Assembly: GCF_900454025.1 (NCBI RefSeq)
Contig: NZ_UGQM01000001.1
Coordinates: 5,828,001-5,892,000, forward strand
Length of the DNA stretch: 64,000 nt
Source: Mycolicibacterium gilvum
GTDB lineage: Bacteria > Actinomycetota > Actinomycetes > Mycobacteriales > Mycobacteriaceae
Direction: 5' to 3'
Shown here: positions 35,511 to 44,399 of the stretch, in pieces
Position numbering within the stretch: position 1 is the stretch's first letter
How the letters are laid out: every line of letters starts with the position of its first letter
Made by a program: the position numbers and the translations under genes
Notes under the pieces: generated by a model
Databases searched by the model: none
What the model saw: the letters and a program-made list of their open reading frames with translations, nothing else
What the model was told of the DNA's origin: nothing

Positions 35511-35945
35511 TCAGGAACTGCGTGTATGCAGTTCCTCGGTGATGAGGTGCAGAGCGTCACGCAGGGCGGCGAGATCCTCTGCGGCCGCGCCGGTCGAACC
35601 CAGCATCCGTTCCGGGATGCACGCCGCCCGTTCTTCGAGGGCGCGTCCCGCGGGTGTGAGCGTGGCGGTGACGCGACGCTCGTCGGTGGCGCTGCGTTGC
35701 CGCTGCACGAGCCCGGCACCTTCGAGCCGCTTGAGCAGCGGTGAGAGGGTGCCGGAGTCCAAGTGCAACCGCTCACCGAGGTGTCCGACCGTGCACGGCT
35801 CCTCCTCCCACAGCACCAGAAGGACGAGGTACTGCGGGTAGGTCAGGCCGAGCTCCTCGAGCAGAGGCCGGTACGCGGACGTGACAGCTCTCGACGCCGA
35901 ATACAGCGCAAAACAGAGTTGCTCGTCCAAACGCAGCCTCGCCAT
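35511..35945 (-). CDS. MarR-family regulator, OhrR-like
   Basis: A 144-residue winged-helix protein. The N-terminal LDEQLCFALYSASRA carries the single reactive cysteine characteristic of OhrR peroxide sensors, followed by YPQYLVLLVLWEE and the wing LLKRLEGAGLVQRQRSATDERRV. A tyrosine pair near the cysteine (ALYSA, SAYRP) also fits. ATG 35945 follows TACGGT by seven bases (leaderless); GTG 35951 is an alternative. No ohr gene is in the window, so the neighbouring DoxX-like gene may be the target. Confidence 0.85.
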   Translation of the reverse strand: MARLRLDEQLCFALYSASRAVTSAYRPLLEELGLTYPQYLVLLVLWEEEPCTVGHLGERLHLDSGTLSPLLKRLEGAGLVQRQRSATDERRVTATLTPAGRALEERAACIPERMLGSTGAAAEDLAALRDALHLITEELHTRSS

Positions 35946-35952
35946 GCGCACA

Positions 35953-35984
35953 ACCGTATCGCACCCGGTCTAGTTGTGCACAAC
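35953..35984 (-). promoter_or_regulatory. OhrR-like promoter and palindrome
   Basis: TACGGT -10 box (35958-35953), and the perfect 12-base palindrome GTTGTGCACAAC (35973-35984), with a related half GGTTGTGCGC over the start codon. The palindrome lies within the last codons of the neighbouring gene. Likely autoregulatory operator. Confidence 0.5.
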
Positions 35985-36437
35985 CGGAGCTGGCGCAGCG
36001 GCAGCCGTGACGCGGGCCACGTCGTCTCCGGTGTCGACCACCGCGTAGGACGTCTCGACGGGCCCCTCACCGTTGAGCTCGCACTCGTAGTCGATCCGCC
36101 GTGCCAGCCGTCTCACCATGCCGGCAGCTCTGATCCGCTGTCCGAACGTCAACCGGCGCCCATCGCACACCACCACGACACGGCGGGCGCCGGTCGCGAG
36201 GGCGGTACCCACCGCCACGCCACAGACCTCGTTCTCATAGGCACGGCGCCGCAGGCCTGAACGGCACGAATACCGTTCTGCCAGCAGCGATTCCGGATGT
36301 TCGATGTCGAGCACGACGATCACCGAGTCGACCTCGCGCGCGGACCCCTCGACCACGTCGACACTGAGACGTCTCAAGGATTCGATCATCGAGCGGGTCA
36401 ACTCCGATGTCGGTCCGAGGATCAACACCGACGACAC
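35970..36437 (-). CDS. Hypothetical protein with Rossmann-like start
   Basis: A 155-residue protein beginning SSVLILGPTSELTRSMIESLRRL and later VDSVIVVLDIEHPESLL and ARRVVVVCDGRRLTFGQ, alternating strands and helices like a small alpha/beta fold. No family is recognised. Start is GTG 36437. Its last codons contain the palindrome assigned to the OhrR-like regulator, so repressor bound there might also affect this transcript's 3' end. It probably is real: codon use and strand pattern match the neighbours. Confidence 0.55.
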   Translation of the reverse strand: MSSVLILGPTSELTRSMIESLRRLSVDVVEGSAREVDSVIVVLDIEHPESLLAERYSCRSGLRRRAYENEVCGVAVGTALATGARRVVVVCDGRRLTFGQRIRAAGMVRRLARRIDYECELNGEGPVETSYAVVDTGDDVARVTAAAAPAPVVHN

Positions 36438-36464
36438 GTCGGCACCGCGAAATTCGTCGCTCGT

Positions 36465-36599
36465 TCAGGACCGTTCCGCGCGCTTGCGCCGCGTCACCAT
36501 GGCGCCGGACTCGATCTCCTTGGCACGCTTGGCAGCTCGGCGCTCCTTGATGGTCATCGCGGGTTTCTTGACCGCTCGACCCTGGGACTTGTCAGCCAT
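36465..36599 (-). CDS. Small basic protein, 44 residues
   Basis: A short gene with a strong ribosome site (AAAGGAG, six bases before ATG 36599). It encodes a lysine- and arginine-rich helical protein (VKKPAMTIKERRAAKRAKE). Charge and size suggest nucleic-acid or ribosome association, but no family was recognised. It lies 27 bases upstream of the GTG of the 155-residue gene on the same strand, so the two may be co-transcribed. Confidence 0.6.
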   Translation of the reverse strand: MADKSQGRAVKKPAMTIKERRAAKRAKEIESGAMVTRRKRAERS

Positions 36600-36683
36600 C
36601 GTTGCTCCTTTGCTCGCAACCATCACCAACCCCGACCATACCCGGGAAAAAATTAAAAGCCAGCGGCCGAAATTCGGTCGCTC

Positions 36684-37430
36684 TCAGGGAAGTTCAGTAT
36701 TCGCGCCGACGGCCTCGGCCCACACCGCGGCGGCATCGAGCGGGGAGTCCTGGTCGCGAACGGCCTGCGCGACGAGCAGCCGGCCCGTGGACGTGAGATG
36801 GGTCCGCATCGCCGCGGCCGCGGCCGCGGGGTCGTTGGCGATGACGGCGTCGACCACCGGCTGGTGCTCGGCGTCGATGTCGCTCATGGTCCGACTGCGA
36901 TCCGCGGTGATCCCGCCGAGCAGCCGCGTGGACTCGCGCAGCGAACGCACGATCCTGCGGGCCCGGTTGTTGCCCGCGGCTTCCAGGATGTGGTCGTGCA
37001 GCAACAGGTCGTGCGCGGCGAATCCGGGTTCGTCCCCTCGTGCCGCCGCCCGGCGCAGCAACTCCATTCGTTCGGCGAGCCGGTCGGCCAGCGGTGGCCC
37101 GCAGACCGCGGCGGCCCGTCCTGCCGCGGGAGGCTCCAGGGCGAACCGGATCGCGACGATGTCGGCGATCTCCCGCGGGTCCGGCAGCAGGATGCGAAAC
37201 CCCTGCCGCGCCTCGAAGCGGATGAGCCCGATCTCCTCCAACCGCAGCAGCGCATCTCGCACCGGGGTCCGCGACACCTGCAGCGCGTCGGCGAGCTGGT
37301 ACACCGAGTACTTGACCCCGGGGCGCATCACGCCGGCGTCGAGGGCCGCACGCACCGCCGCCATCACCTGCTCGGCACGCCGACCTTCCGCGGCGGGCAG
37401 CGCCGCGAGCTGCAGCTGGGCATCAGCCAT
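36684..37430 (-). CDS. GntR-family regulator, FadR (FCD) type
   Basis: A 248-residue regulator. Winged helix: YSVYQLADALQVSRTPVRDALLRLEEIGLI. The FCD ligand domain contributes FAAHDLLLHDHILEAAGN and DAEHQPVVDAVIANDP, with the metal/carboxylate-binding histidines and aspartate. Such proteins usually sense small hydroxy- or keto-acids. It is divergent from the fused FAD/Fe-S dehydrogenase, with two GTAGC-GCTAC palindromes between the genes, so that enzyme is the likely target. Confidence 0.9.
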   Translation of the reverse strand: MADAQLQLAALPAAEGRRAEQVMAAVRAALDAGVMRPGVKYSVYQLADALQVSRTPVRDALLRLEEIGLIRFEARQGFRILLPDPREIADIVAIRFALEPPAAGRAAAVCGPPLADRLAERMELLRRAAARGDEPGFAAHDLLLHDHILEAAGNNRARRIVRSLRESTRLLGGITADRSRTMSDIDAEHQPVVDAVIANDPAAAAAAMRTHLTSTGRLLVAQAVRDQDSPLDAAAVWAEAVGANTELP

Positions 37431-37459
37431 CCGCGCACTGTAGCAAACAGAGACGTTCC

Positions 37460-37489
37460 GTAGCATGCTACGGCCGTGTAGCGTGCTAC
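37460..37489. promoter_or_regulatory. Paired FadR-type operators and -10 box
   Basis: GTAGCATGCTAC (37460-37471, perfect palindrome) and GTAGCGTGCTAC (37478-37489, one mismatch pair), 18 bases apart. TAGCGT in the second acts as a plausible -10 for leaderless GTG 37492. Confidence 0.7.
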
Positions 37490-37491
37490 CC

Positions 37492-40317
37492 GTGCCCGAG
37501 TCTCTCGCAGACACGCTCCGCCGTGCCGGGATCGCCGACGTCCGTGTCGATGCGACCAGTCGCGCGGCGTACTCGTCGGACGCGTCGTTGTACCGGGTCA
37601 CCCCGACCGCGGTCGTGTTTCCGACCGGCCACGACGACGTGCACGCCGTGCTGGACGTCTGCCGGAGCGAGGGTGTGCCCGTCACGGCCCGCGGTGGCGG
37701 CACGTCGATCGCCGGAAACGCGATCGGCGCGGGCGTCGTCCTGGATTTCAGCCGGTACATGAACCGGGTGCTCTCGATCGACCCGGACGCGCAGACCGCC
37801 GTCGTGCAGCCGGGCGTGGTGCAGGCCGTTCTTCAGTCCGAGGCCGCACCGTTCGGGCTGCGGTTCGGACCCGATCCGTCGTCGCTGTCGCGGTGCACGA
37901 TCGGCGGGATGATCGGCAACAACGCGTGTGGGTCCCGGGCGCTGGGTTACGGCCGCACCTCCGACAACGTCGCGGCGTTGCGGGTGCTCACCGCACGCGG
38001 CGAGGAGCTGCGGCTCACGTCCTCGGGTCCGGGAACCCGGTCCCCCGCGCCCAGCAGCCCGATCCCGCGTGCGCTCTCGGAGCTCACCCGGGCCGGAATG
38101 GGCACCATCAGAACGGAATTCGGCCGGTTCGGCCGGCAGGTGTCGGGATACTCGCTGGAGCATCTGCTGCCCGAGAACGGCTTCGACGTCTCCCGCCTGC
38201 TGGTCGGCAGCGAGGGCACGCTGGCCGTGTGCACCGAGGCCACCGTGGCACTGGTCCGCGAACCCGCCCACCGGGTCCTGGTGGTGCTCGGCTTCCCGGA
38301 CATCGCCAGTGCCGGCGACGCGACCCCGGCGATCCTGCGCCACCGCCCGACGGCCTGTGAGGGCATCGATTCACGGATCGTCGACGTCGTGCGGGAACGC
38401 AAGGGCGACAAGGCCGTTCCGCCGCTGCCCCGGGGCGCCGCGTGGGTCTTCGTCGAGGTCGTCGGTGATACTGCCGGGGAGGCCCTCGCCCGTGCCGCCG
38501 AGGTCGGATCCGGCTGCGGCGCCGTCGATTCGCTGGTGGTCGGCGAGGGGGGACGCGCCGCGGCGCTGTGGCGTATCCGGGCCGACGGCGCGGGTCTGGC
38601 CGCCCGCAGCCCCCGCGGACGCCCGGCCCACGCCGGCTGGGAGGACGCCGCGGTGCCACCGGACAGGCTCGGCGACTACCTGCGGGACTTCGATGCGCTG
38701 ATGGCGGAATTCGGCGTCACGGGAATGCCGTACGGACATTTCGGCGAGGGGTGCATGCACGTGCGCATCGATCTCCCGCTCGACCGGCCCGGTGGCATCG
38801 CGGTGTTCCGTGAGTTCATGGTCGCCGCGGCACATCTGGTGGCCGGTTACGGCGGCTCGCTGTCGGGTGAGCACGGCGACGGGAGAGCGCGCAGCGAACT
38901 GCTGCCGGTGATGTACTCCCCCGAGGCCCTGGCGCTGCTGGCGGCCGTCAAGCACGCGTTCGACCCCGACAACCTGTTGAACCCCGGCGTGGTGGTCGAT
39001 CCGCGGGCACTGGACGCCGACCTGCGGGTGCCCGCCGCCGCCCCGATCCGACATGACCTGGCGCTGGCCTACCGCCACGACGGCGGCGATTTCACCCAGG
39101 CCGTCCACCGGTGCACCGGCGTCGGAAAGTGCCGCGCGGACAACACCGACACCGGCGGGGTGATGTGCCCGTCCTATCTCGCGACCCGCGAGGAGAAGGA
39201 CTCGACCCGGGGCCGGGCGCGGGTGCTGCAGGAGATGATCAACGGCGCCGACGTCCGCGGTGGCTGGCGGTCTCCCGAGGTGCACGAGGCGCTCGACCTG
39301 TGCCTGTCGTGCAAGGGCTGCGCCTCGGACTGTCCCACCGGGGTGGACATGGCGGCCTACAAATCCGAAGTGCTGCACCAGAGTTACCGGCGGCGCCTCC
39401 GGCCCGCGTCGCACTACTCGCTGGGCTGGCTGCCGCGGTGGGCCAAGCTGGGCAGCGCGGTCCCGCGCCTGGCCAACAGGGCCGCCCACCTTCCCGGACT
39501 CGGCGCGGCGGCCCTTGCCGCCGCCGGGGTGGACCGCCGACGCAGCATCCCGCCGCTGGCGTCGCAGACTTTCCGGTCCTGGTTCGCATCACGCCCGGCG
39601 AGCCCTGCAGCCGGGGACGAGGTGCTGCTGTTCGTCGACACCTTCACCAACTATTTCACCCCCGACGTCGGCATCGCCACGGTCCGCGTGCTGGAGTCGG
39701 CCGGATATCGGCCGACCCTCACCGGTAAGCAACTGTGCTGCGGTCTCACGTGGATCTCGACGGGCCAGCTCGACACCGCACGACGGACGCTGACCCGGTC
39801 ACTGACCGCGATGGCACCCGCAGCCCGGCGGGGCGTCCCCATCGTCGGGATCGAGCCGTCGTGCACCGCGGTCCTGCGCTCGGATGCCGACGAACTCGTC
39901 GGCGGCGAGATCGCCGCGCAGGTCGGTGCCGCCACCCGCACCCTGGCCGAACTGCTCACCGCCCGCGGATGGACACCGCCGTCGCTGCAGGGACGGCACG
40001 TGGTCGCCCAGCCACACTGCCACCACCACTCCGTGATGGGGTGGAGCACCGACGCGGCGCTGTTGAGGGGTGCCGGTGCGGAGGTGTCGCGGCTCGGGGG
40101 ATGTTGCGGTCTGGCAGGCAATTTCGGTGTGGAGAAGGGCCACTACGAGGTCTCGGTCGCGGTGGCCGAACAGCAGCTGCTGCCCGCCGTCCGGGGCGCC
40201 GGTCCCGCCACCGCGATCCTCGCCGACGGGTTCTCCTGCCGCACCCAGCTCGACGACCTGACCGACCGACACGGAATTCACCTGGCCCAGTTGCTCGCCC
40301 GGAATCTGGAGGATTGA
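37492..40317 (+). CDS. Fused FAD-linked oxidase / Fe-S 2-hydroxyacid dehydrogenase
   Basis: A 941-residue protein joining a GlcD-like and a GlcF-like half. FAD_binding_4: VTARGGGTSIAGNAIG and MIGNNACGSRALGYG; FAD-oxidase C: SGEHGDGRARSELLP. Then two 4Fe-4S motifs, CTGVGKCRADNTDTGGVMCP and CLSCKGCASDCP, and two CCG domains (LCCGLTW, GGCCGLAGNFG). Relatives oxidise D-lactate, D-2-hydroxyglutarate or glycolate and feed the quinone pool. GTG 37492 is leaderless by the TAGCGT box. Control by the divergent FadR-type regulator agrees with a hydroxyacid substrate. The next gene starts one base after the stop. Confidence 0.9.
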   Translation: MPESLADTLRRAGIADVRVDATSRAAYSSDASLYRVTPTAVVFPTGHDDVHAVLDVCRSEGVPVTARGGGTSIAGNAIGAGVVLDFSRYMNRVLSIDPDAQTAVVQPGVVQAVLQSEAAPFGLRFGPDPSSLSRCTIGGMIGNNACGSRALGYGRTSDNVAALRVLTARGEELRLTSSGPGTRSPAPSSPIPRALSELTRAGMGTIRTEFGRFGRQVSGYSLEHLLPENGFDVSRLLVGSEGTLAVCTEATVALVREPAHRVLVVLGFPDIASAGDATPAILRHRPTACEGIDSRIVDVVRERKGDKAVPPLPRGAAWVFVEVVGDTAGEALARAAEVGSGCGAVDSLVVGEGGRAAALWRIRADGAGLAARSPRGRPAHAGWEDAAVPPDRLGDYLRDFDALMAEFGVTGMPYGHFGEGCMHVRIDLPLDRPGGIAVFREFMVAAAHLVAGYGGSLSGEHGDGRARSELLPVMYSPEALALLAAVKHAFDPDNLLNPGVVVDPRALDADLRVPAAAPIRHDLALAYRHDGGDFTQAVHRCTGVGKCRADNTDTGGVMCPSYLATREEKDSTRGRARVLQEMINGADVRGGWRSPEVHEALDLCLSCKGCASDCPTGVDMAAYKSEVLHQSYRRRLRPASHYSLGWLPRWAKLGSAVPRLANRAAHLPGLGAAALAAAGVDRRRSIPPLASQTFRSWFASRPASPAAGDEVLLFVDTFTNYFTPDVGIATVRVLESAGYRPTLTGKQLCCGLTWISTGQLDTARRTLTRSLTAMAPAARRGVPIVGIEPSCTAVLRSDADELVGGEIAAQVGAATRTLAELLTARGWTPPSLQGRHVVAQPHCHHHSVMGWSTDAALLRGAGAEVSRLGGCCGLAGNFGVEKGHYEVSVAVAEQQLLPAVRGAGPATAILADGFSCRTQLDDLTDRHGIHLAQLLARNLED

Positions 40318-40318
40318 G

Positions 40319-43075
40319 TTGTCCGACTGGCATGCCCGATCGGTGCGCGAGGTCACCGACGCCCTGGACACCGACGTCACGGCCGGACTGACCTCCGAGG
40401 CGGCCGAGGAACGCCGGCATCGGCACGGACCCAACCAGCTCACCGAAGCCGCCGCCGTACCCGTGTGGCGGAAGGTCCTTCGCCTGCTGGCCGACAAGAT
40501 GACTCTGGTGCTGCTCGTCGCGGCGGCGGTGAGCGCCGTGGTGTCGCGGGAGTGGGAGACCCCGGTGGTCATCATGCTCGTCGTCACGCTGAACACCGTG
40601 CTGAACTACGTGCAGGAGGCGCGCGCCGAGAACAGCCTGCAGGCCCTGCGCGACATGTCGATCTCCTACTCCCGCGTGCGCCGCGACGGTGGCGAACATC
40701 GGCTGCCCCGAACCGAACTCATCCCGGGTGACGTCGTGCTGCTCGAAGCCGGGGACGCGGTGCCCGCCGACGGCAGGATCGTGTCGGCGGCGCGGCTGCA
40801 GGTCGCCGAGTCCGCGCTGACCGGAGAGTCGGCGCCCGTGGACAAGGCGGTCGACGGGCTCGACGACACCGACCTGCCCCTGGGCGACCGCACCAACATG
40901 CTCTACATGAACACCGAGGTGACCCGCGGCCGCGCGACCATGGTGGTGACGGCCACGGGAATGGACACCGAGGTCGGGGCGATCGCGACGATGCTCGGGA
41001 CAGCCGGGGTCAGCAGGACACCCCTGCAGCAGCGCATCGACAATCTCGCGCAGATGCTGACCGTGGTCGCACTGCTGGTCGTGATCGTGGTGACGGTGCT
41101 CGGTCTGCTCCGCGGCGACACCTGGACCGAATTGCTGCTCACCGCGGTGTCACTCGCGGTGGCCACCATTCCGGAGGGTCTGACCGCCGTCGTCGCGTTC
41201 ACCCTCGCGATGGGCGCATCCCGGCTGGCGCGGCGCGGCGCGATCATCAAGCAGCTCTCCGCGGTCGAGACGCTGGGCAGCACAGCCGACATCGCGACCG
41301 ACAAGACCGGCACCCTGACGCTCAACGAGATGACGGTGCGCCGCCTGCTGCTGCCGGGCCGCGAATTCCGGGTCAGCGGTGAGGGCTACTCGACCGACGG
41401 CAAGATCCTGGTCTCCGACGGCCGGCCACTGCCGGACCTGACCGCCCCTCTGCTGGCGATGGCGCTGTGCAGCGACGCGTCGGTGCGCGACGGGGCGCTG
41501 GTCGGTGACCCCACGGAGGGCGCGCTGGTGGTGCTCGCCGAGAAGGGCGGTGTCGACGTCACCGGCGCCCGCGCGGCGATCCCCCGCCTCGCCGAGGTGC
41601 CGTTCGACTCGGAGTACAAGTACATGGCCACCTTCTGCGCGCGCAGCGACCTCGATGGCAGCGGTGGCCACCGCTGCTTCGTCAAGGGCGCACCGGGCGT
41701 ACTGCTGGAGCACGCCGGTTCGGTGCTCGGCGAGGACGGTCCGCGCCCGATCGACCCCGGCTATCGGCAACGCATCCGCGAACGCGTCGAGCAGCTCGCC
41801 TCGGAAGGATTACGGACGTTGATGATCGCCGGTCGCGACATCGACCACGATCTGCCTGCCGATCCCGATGGCCTGCAGACGCTGGTCGACGACCTGACCG
41901 TCTACGCGGTCGTCGGCATCGTCGACCCGCCCCGGCCCGAGGCGGGTGAGGCCATCGCGACGGCGCACGCCGCGGGCATCACCGTCCACATGATCACCGG
42001 CGACCATCTCAGCACCGCCGCCGCCGTCGCCCACGATCTCGGCATCCCCGGCGCGGCCGCGTCGGGTGCCGACCTCGATCGCCTCGACGACGACACCCTG
42101 CGCGAGCAGTCTCCGTCGTTCGGGGTTCTCGCGCGGGTCGCGCCCGAGCACAAGATCCGGCTCGTCAAGGCATTGCAGTCCCGCGGGCACGTGGTGGCGA
42201 TGACCGGGGACGGGGTCAACGACGCTCCGGCGCTCAAGCAGGCCGACATCGGCATCGCGATGGGCATCACCGGCACCGACGTGTCCAAGGGCGCGGCCAA
42301 CATGATCCTGACCGACGACAACTTCGGCACCATCGTCGCGGCGGTGCGTGAGGGTCGCGGGATCTACGCCAACATCATCAAGTTCGTGAAGTTCCAGCTG
42401 ACCACCGCGTGGGGCTTCGTGTTGATCTTCCTGGTGTGCGGATCGCTGGGGCTGGCCGGCGGTGCGCCGTTCACCGCGCTGCAGATCCTGTGGGTCAACA
42501 TCATCATGGACGGTCCGCCGGCCCTCGCGCTGGGCGTCGACCCCACCGAACCCGATGTGATGCACCAGAAGCCGCGGCCTCCCACCGAGAGACTGCTCAA
42601 TCGTGCACGGCTGCAGCGCATCCTGGTGCTGGGCATGGTGATGACGCTCGGCACCGTGACGGTGCTGATGCTGGCCGACGACCTGTTCCCCGAGAGCGCG
42701 GGCGACCCGTTGTTCGCGACCACGCTGGCGTTCACCACGTTCGTGTTCTATCAGGTCTTCAACCTGCTCAACGTGCGCAGCGACACCGGCTCGGCGTTCT
42801 CCCGCCAGACGTTCACCAACGGCGCCATCTGGGTGTCGCTGGCCGCCGTCATCGTCCTGCAGGTTCTGGTGGTGCAGCTCGACGTGCTGCAGAACCTGTT
42901 CGACACCACCGAATTGACCTCGGCGCAATGGCTTTTCGCGATCGCCGTCGGATCTTCGGTGCTGGTTGTCGACGAGATCGGCAAAGCCGTGGTCCGGACC
43001 GCGCGGCGACGGCGCCGGCGCCGGGTCAGCGGAGCGGATCGACCGCGCGAAGCGCGTCCGGCGTCCGGCCGGTGA
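40319..43075 (+). CDS. P2-type cation-transporting ATPase (Ca/Mn, SPCA-like)
   Basis: A 918-residue pump with N-terminal cation-ATPase domain, TGES in the actuator, PEGL in helix 4 (ATIPEGLTAVVAFTLAMG), phosphorylation site DKTGTLT, and hinge MTGDGVNDAP. Helix 6 has WVNIIMDGPPALALG, the pattern of secretory-pathway Ca2+/Mn2+ ATPases and of bacterial P2A pumps. TTG 40319 has TGGAGGA five bases upstream. It lies one base after the dehydrogenase stop, an unexpected operon partner. Its 3' end overlaps the convergent DadA-like gene by 50 bases. Confidence 0.9.
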   Translation: MSDWHARSVREVTDALDTDVTAGLTSEAAEERRHRHGPNQLTEAAAVPVWRKVLRLLADKMTLVLLVAAAVSAVVSREWETPVVIMLVVTLNTVLNYVQEARAENSLQALRDMSISYSRVRRDGGEHRLPRTELIPGDVVLLEAGDAVPADGRIVSAARLQVAESALTGESAPVDKAVDGLDDTDLPLGDRTNMLYMNTEVTRGRATMVVTATGMDTEVGAIATMLGTAGVSRTPLQQRIDNLAQMLTVVALLVVIVVTVLGLLRGDTWTELLLTAVSLAVATIPEGLTAVVAFTLAMGASRLARRGAIIKQLSAVETLGSTADIATDKTGTLTLNEMTVRRLLLPGREFRVSGEGYSTDGKILVSDGRPLPDLTAPLLAMALCSDASVRDGALVGDPTEGALVVLAEKGGVDVTGARAAIPRLAEVPFDSEYKYMATFCARSDLDGSGGHRCFVKGAPGVLLEHAGSVLGEDGPRPIDPGYRQRIRERVEQLASEGLRTLMIAGRDIDHDLPADPDGLQTLVDDLTVYAVVGIVDPPRPEAGEAIATAHAAGITVHMITGDHLSTAAAVAHDLGIPGAAASGADLDRLDDDTLREQSPSFGVLARVAPEHKIRLVKALQSRGHVVAMTGDGVNDAPALKQADIGIAMGITGTDVSKGAANMILTDDNFGTIVAAVREGRGIYANIIKFVKFQLTTAWGFVLIFLVCGSLGLAGGAPFTALQILWVNIIMDGPPALALGVDPTEPDVMHQKPRPPTERLLNRARLQRILVLGMVMTLGTVTVLMLADDLFPESAGDPLFATTLAFTTFVFYQVFNLLNVRSDTGSAFSRQTFTNGAIWVSLAAVIVLQVLVVQLDVLQNLFDTTELTSAQWLFAIAVGSSVLVVDEIGKAVVRTARRRRRRRVSGADRPREARPASGR

Positions 43076-44276
43076 CGATCTGCTCGGCCAGCAGCCTGCC
43101 CGTCACGGGTCCCAGCGTGATACCCCACATGCCGTGACCGCCCGCCGCAAAGACCCGGGAACTCCGGGTGCGGCCGATCAACGGCAGGCCGTCGGCCGTG
43201 CACGGACGTGCGCCCACCCACTCGTCCTCGCGGGTGTCGAGGTGGGCACCGGTCAACAGCTCGCCGGCGGCGTTCTTGAGCACCTCGATGCGGCGGGGGT
43301 CCAGGGGCGCGTCGACGGCGCGGAACTCCATCATCCCGGCGATCCGCAGCCGGTCGCCGACGGGTGTGCACGCGACGCGCTGGGTCGGGAAGTACACCGG
43401 GCCGCGCGGCAGGTGGTCCACCTTGACGGTGAAGCTGTAGCCGCGTCCTGCCTGTACCGTTCGCCGGACGCCGAACGGTGCGAGGAGTTTGTTGAGCCGC
43501 GCGCCGGTGGCGACGACGGCCGCGTCGTACCGCTGTCCGGCGACCCGGACGCCGTCACCGGTGTCCGAGACCGAGTCGACGTCGACACCGGCCTCGATGC
43601 GGCCGCCACGGGCGAGCACCTGCGCGGCGAGGGCGTCGACGTAGGCGGACGGGTTCACGAACCGCTCGTCGTGAATCGCGATGGCCGCGTCGACCTCCGG
43701 GGACAGCGCGGGTTCCTGGGCGCGTGCGGTCGCGCCGTCGAGCACCTCGAAGTTCACCGACTGCCCGGCCGCGCGGATCTGCGCGAACTCCTCCAGAAGC
43801 ACCTCGCGGTCGGCTGCCGTTCGGTACGCGGCGATGAAAGGCTCTGCCGGACTGGATTGTTCGCTCGACTGCACCTCCATCCGGTCGAACGCGGCCAGCG
43901 CGTCCCGGTTCAGCGGGATCAGCGCCTTCATGGCCTTCTGCCAGCGCGAGGCGGTCGAGTTGCGGGCGAACCGCAGCAGGAAGCCGATCAGCCGGGGATC
44001 GGCGGTCGGCGGCACATACACCGGGGATGACGGGCTCAACAGCGCGCGCACCCCGTACCTCAGGACCGCCGGCTCCGGTAGCGGCGTCGCGATGCTGGGC
44101 GTCAGCCAGCCCGCGTTGCCCCAGCTCGATCCCGCCGCCACCCCGTCGGAGTCGACCACGGTGACCTCCACGCCATGCTCCTGCAGGTACCACGCCGTGC
44201 TCAGTCCGACCATGCCCGCCCCGACGACCACCACCCGCTGCGCTCGACCGCCGCTCCGTTCACTCATGGACTCCAT
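43026..44276 (-). CDS. D-amino acid dehydrogenase-like FAD oxidoreductase
   Basis: A 416-residue DAO-superfamily flavoprotein. FAD site VVVVGAGMVGLSTAWYLQEHG, then AGSSWGNAGWLTPSIATPLPEP, which is the DadA signature region, and the C-terminal GHGMWGITLGPVTGRLLAEQ. DadA enzymes oxidatively deaminate D-amino acids to 2-oxoacids, coupled to the electron transport chain. Start could be ATG 44276 or ATG 44267; neither has a clear SD at normal spacing. Its 3' end lies within the P-type ATPase gene for 50 bases on the other strand. Confidence 0.85.
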   Translation of the reverse strand: MESMSERSGGRAQRVVVVGAGMVGLSTAWYLQEHGVEVTVVDSDGVAAGSSWGNAGWLTPSIATPLPEPAVLRYGVRALLSPSSPVYVPPTADPRLIGFLLRFARNSTASRWQKAMKALIPLNRDALAAFDRMEVQSSEQSSPAEPFIAAYRTAADREVLLEEFAQIRAAGQSVNFEVLDGATARAQEPALSPEVDAAIAIHDERFVNPSAYVDALAAQVLARGGRIEAGVDVDSVSDTGDGVRVAGQRYDAAVVATGARLNKLLAPFGVRRTVQAGRGYSFTVKVDHLPRGPVYFPTQRVACTPVGDRLRIAGMMEFRAVDAPLDPRRIEVLKNAAGELLTGAHLDTREDEWVGARPCTADGLPLIGRTRSSRVFAAGGHGMWGITLGPVTGRLLAEQIVTGRTPDALRAVDPLR

Positions 44277-44399
44277 GGTGTGGCCGCGGGTGGGTGGCCG
44301 CCCTGTTCCGACGGCACAATGCTGCCGTCGCCGATGGTGCCCTCCCGACAACCGCGGACGCCGGTTCCCTTCCGGCGGGCGTCAGTATCGTGGCCCCCG

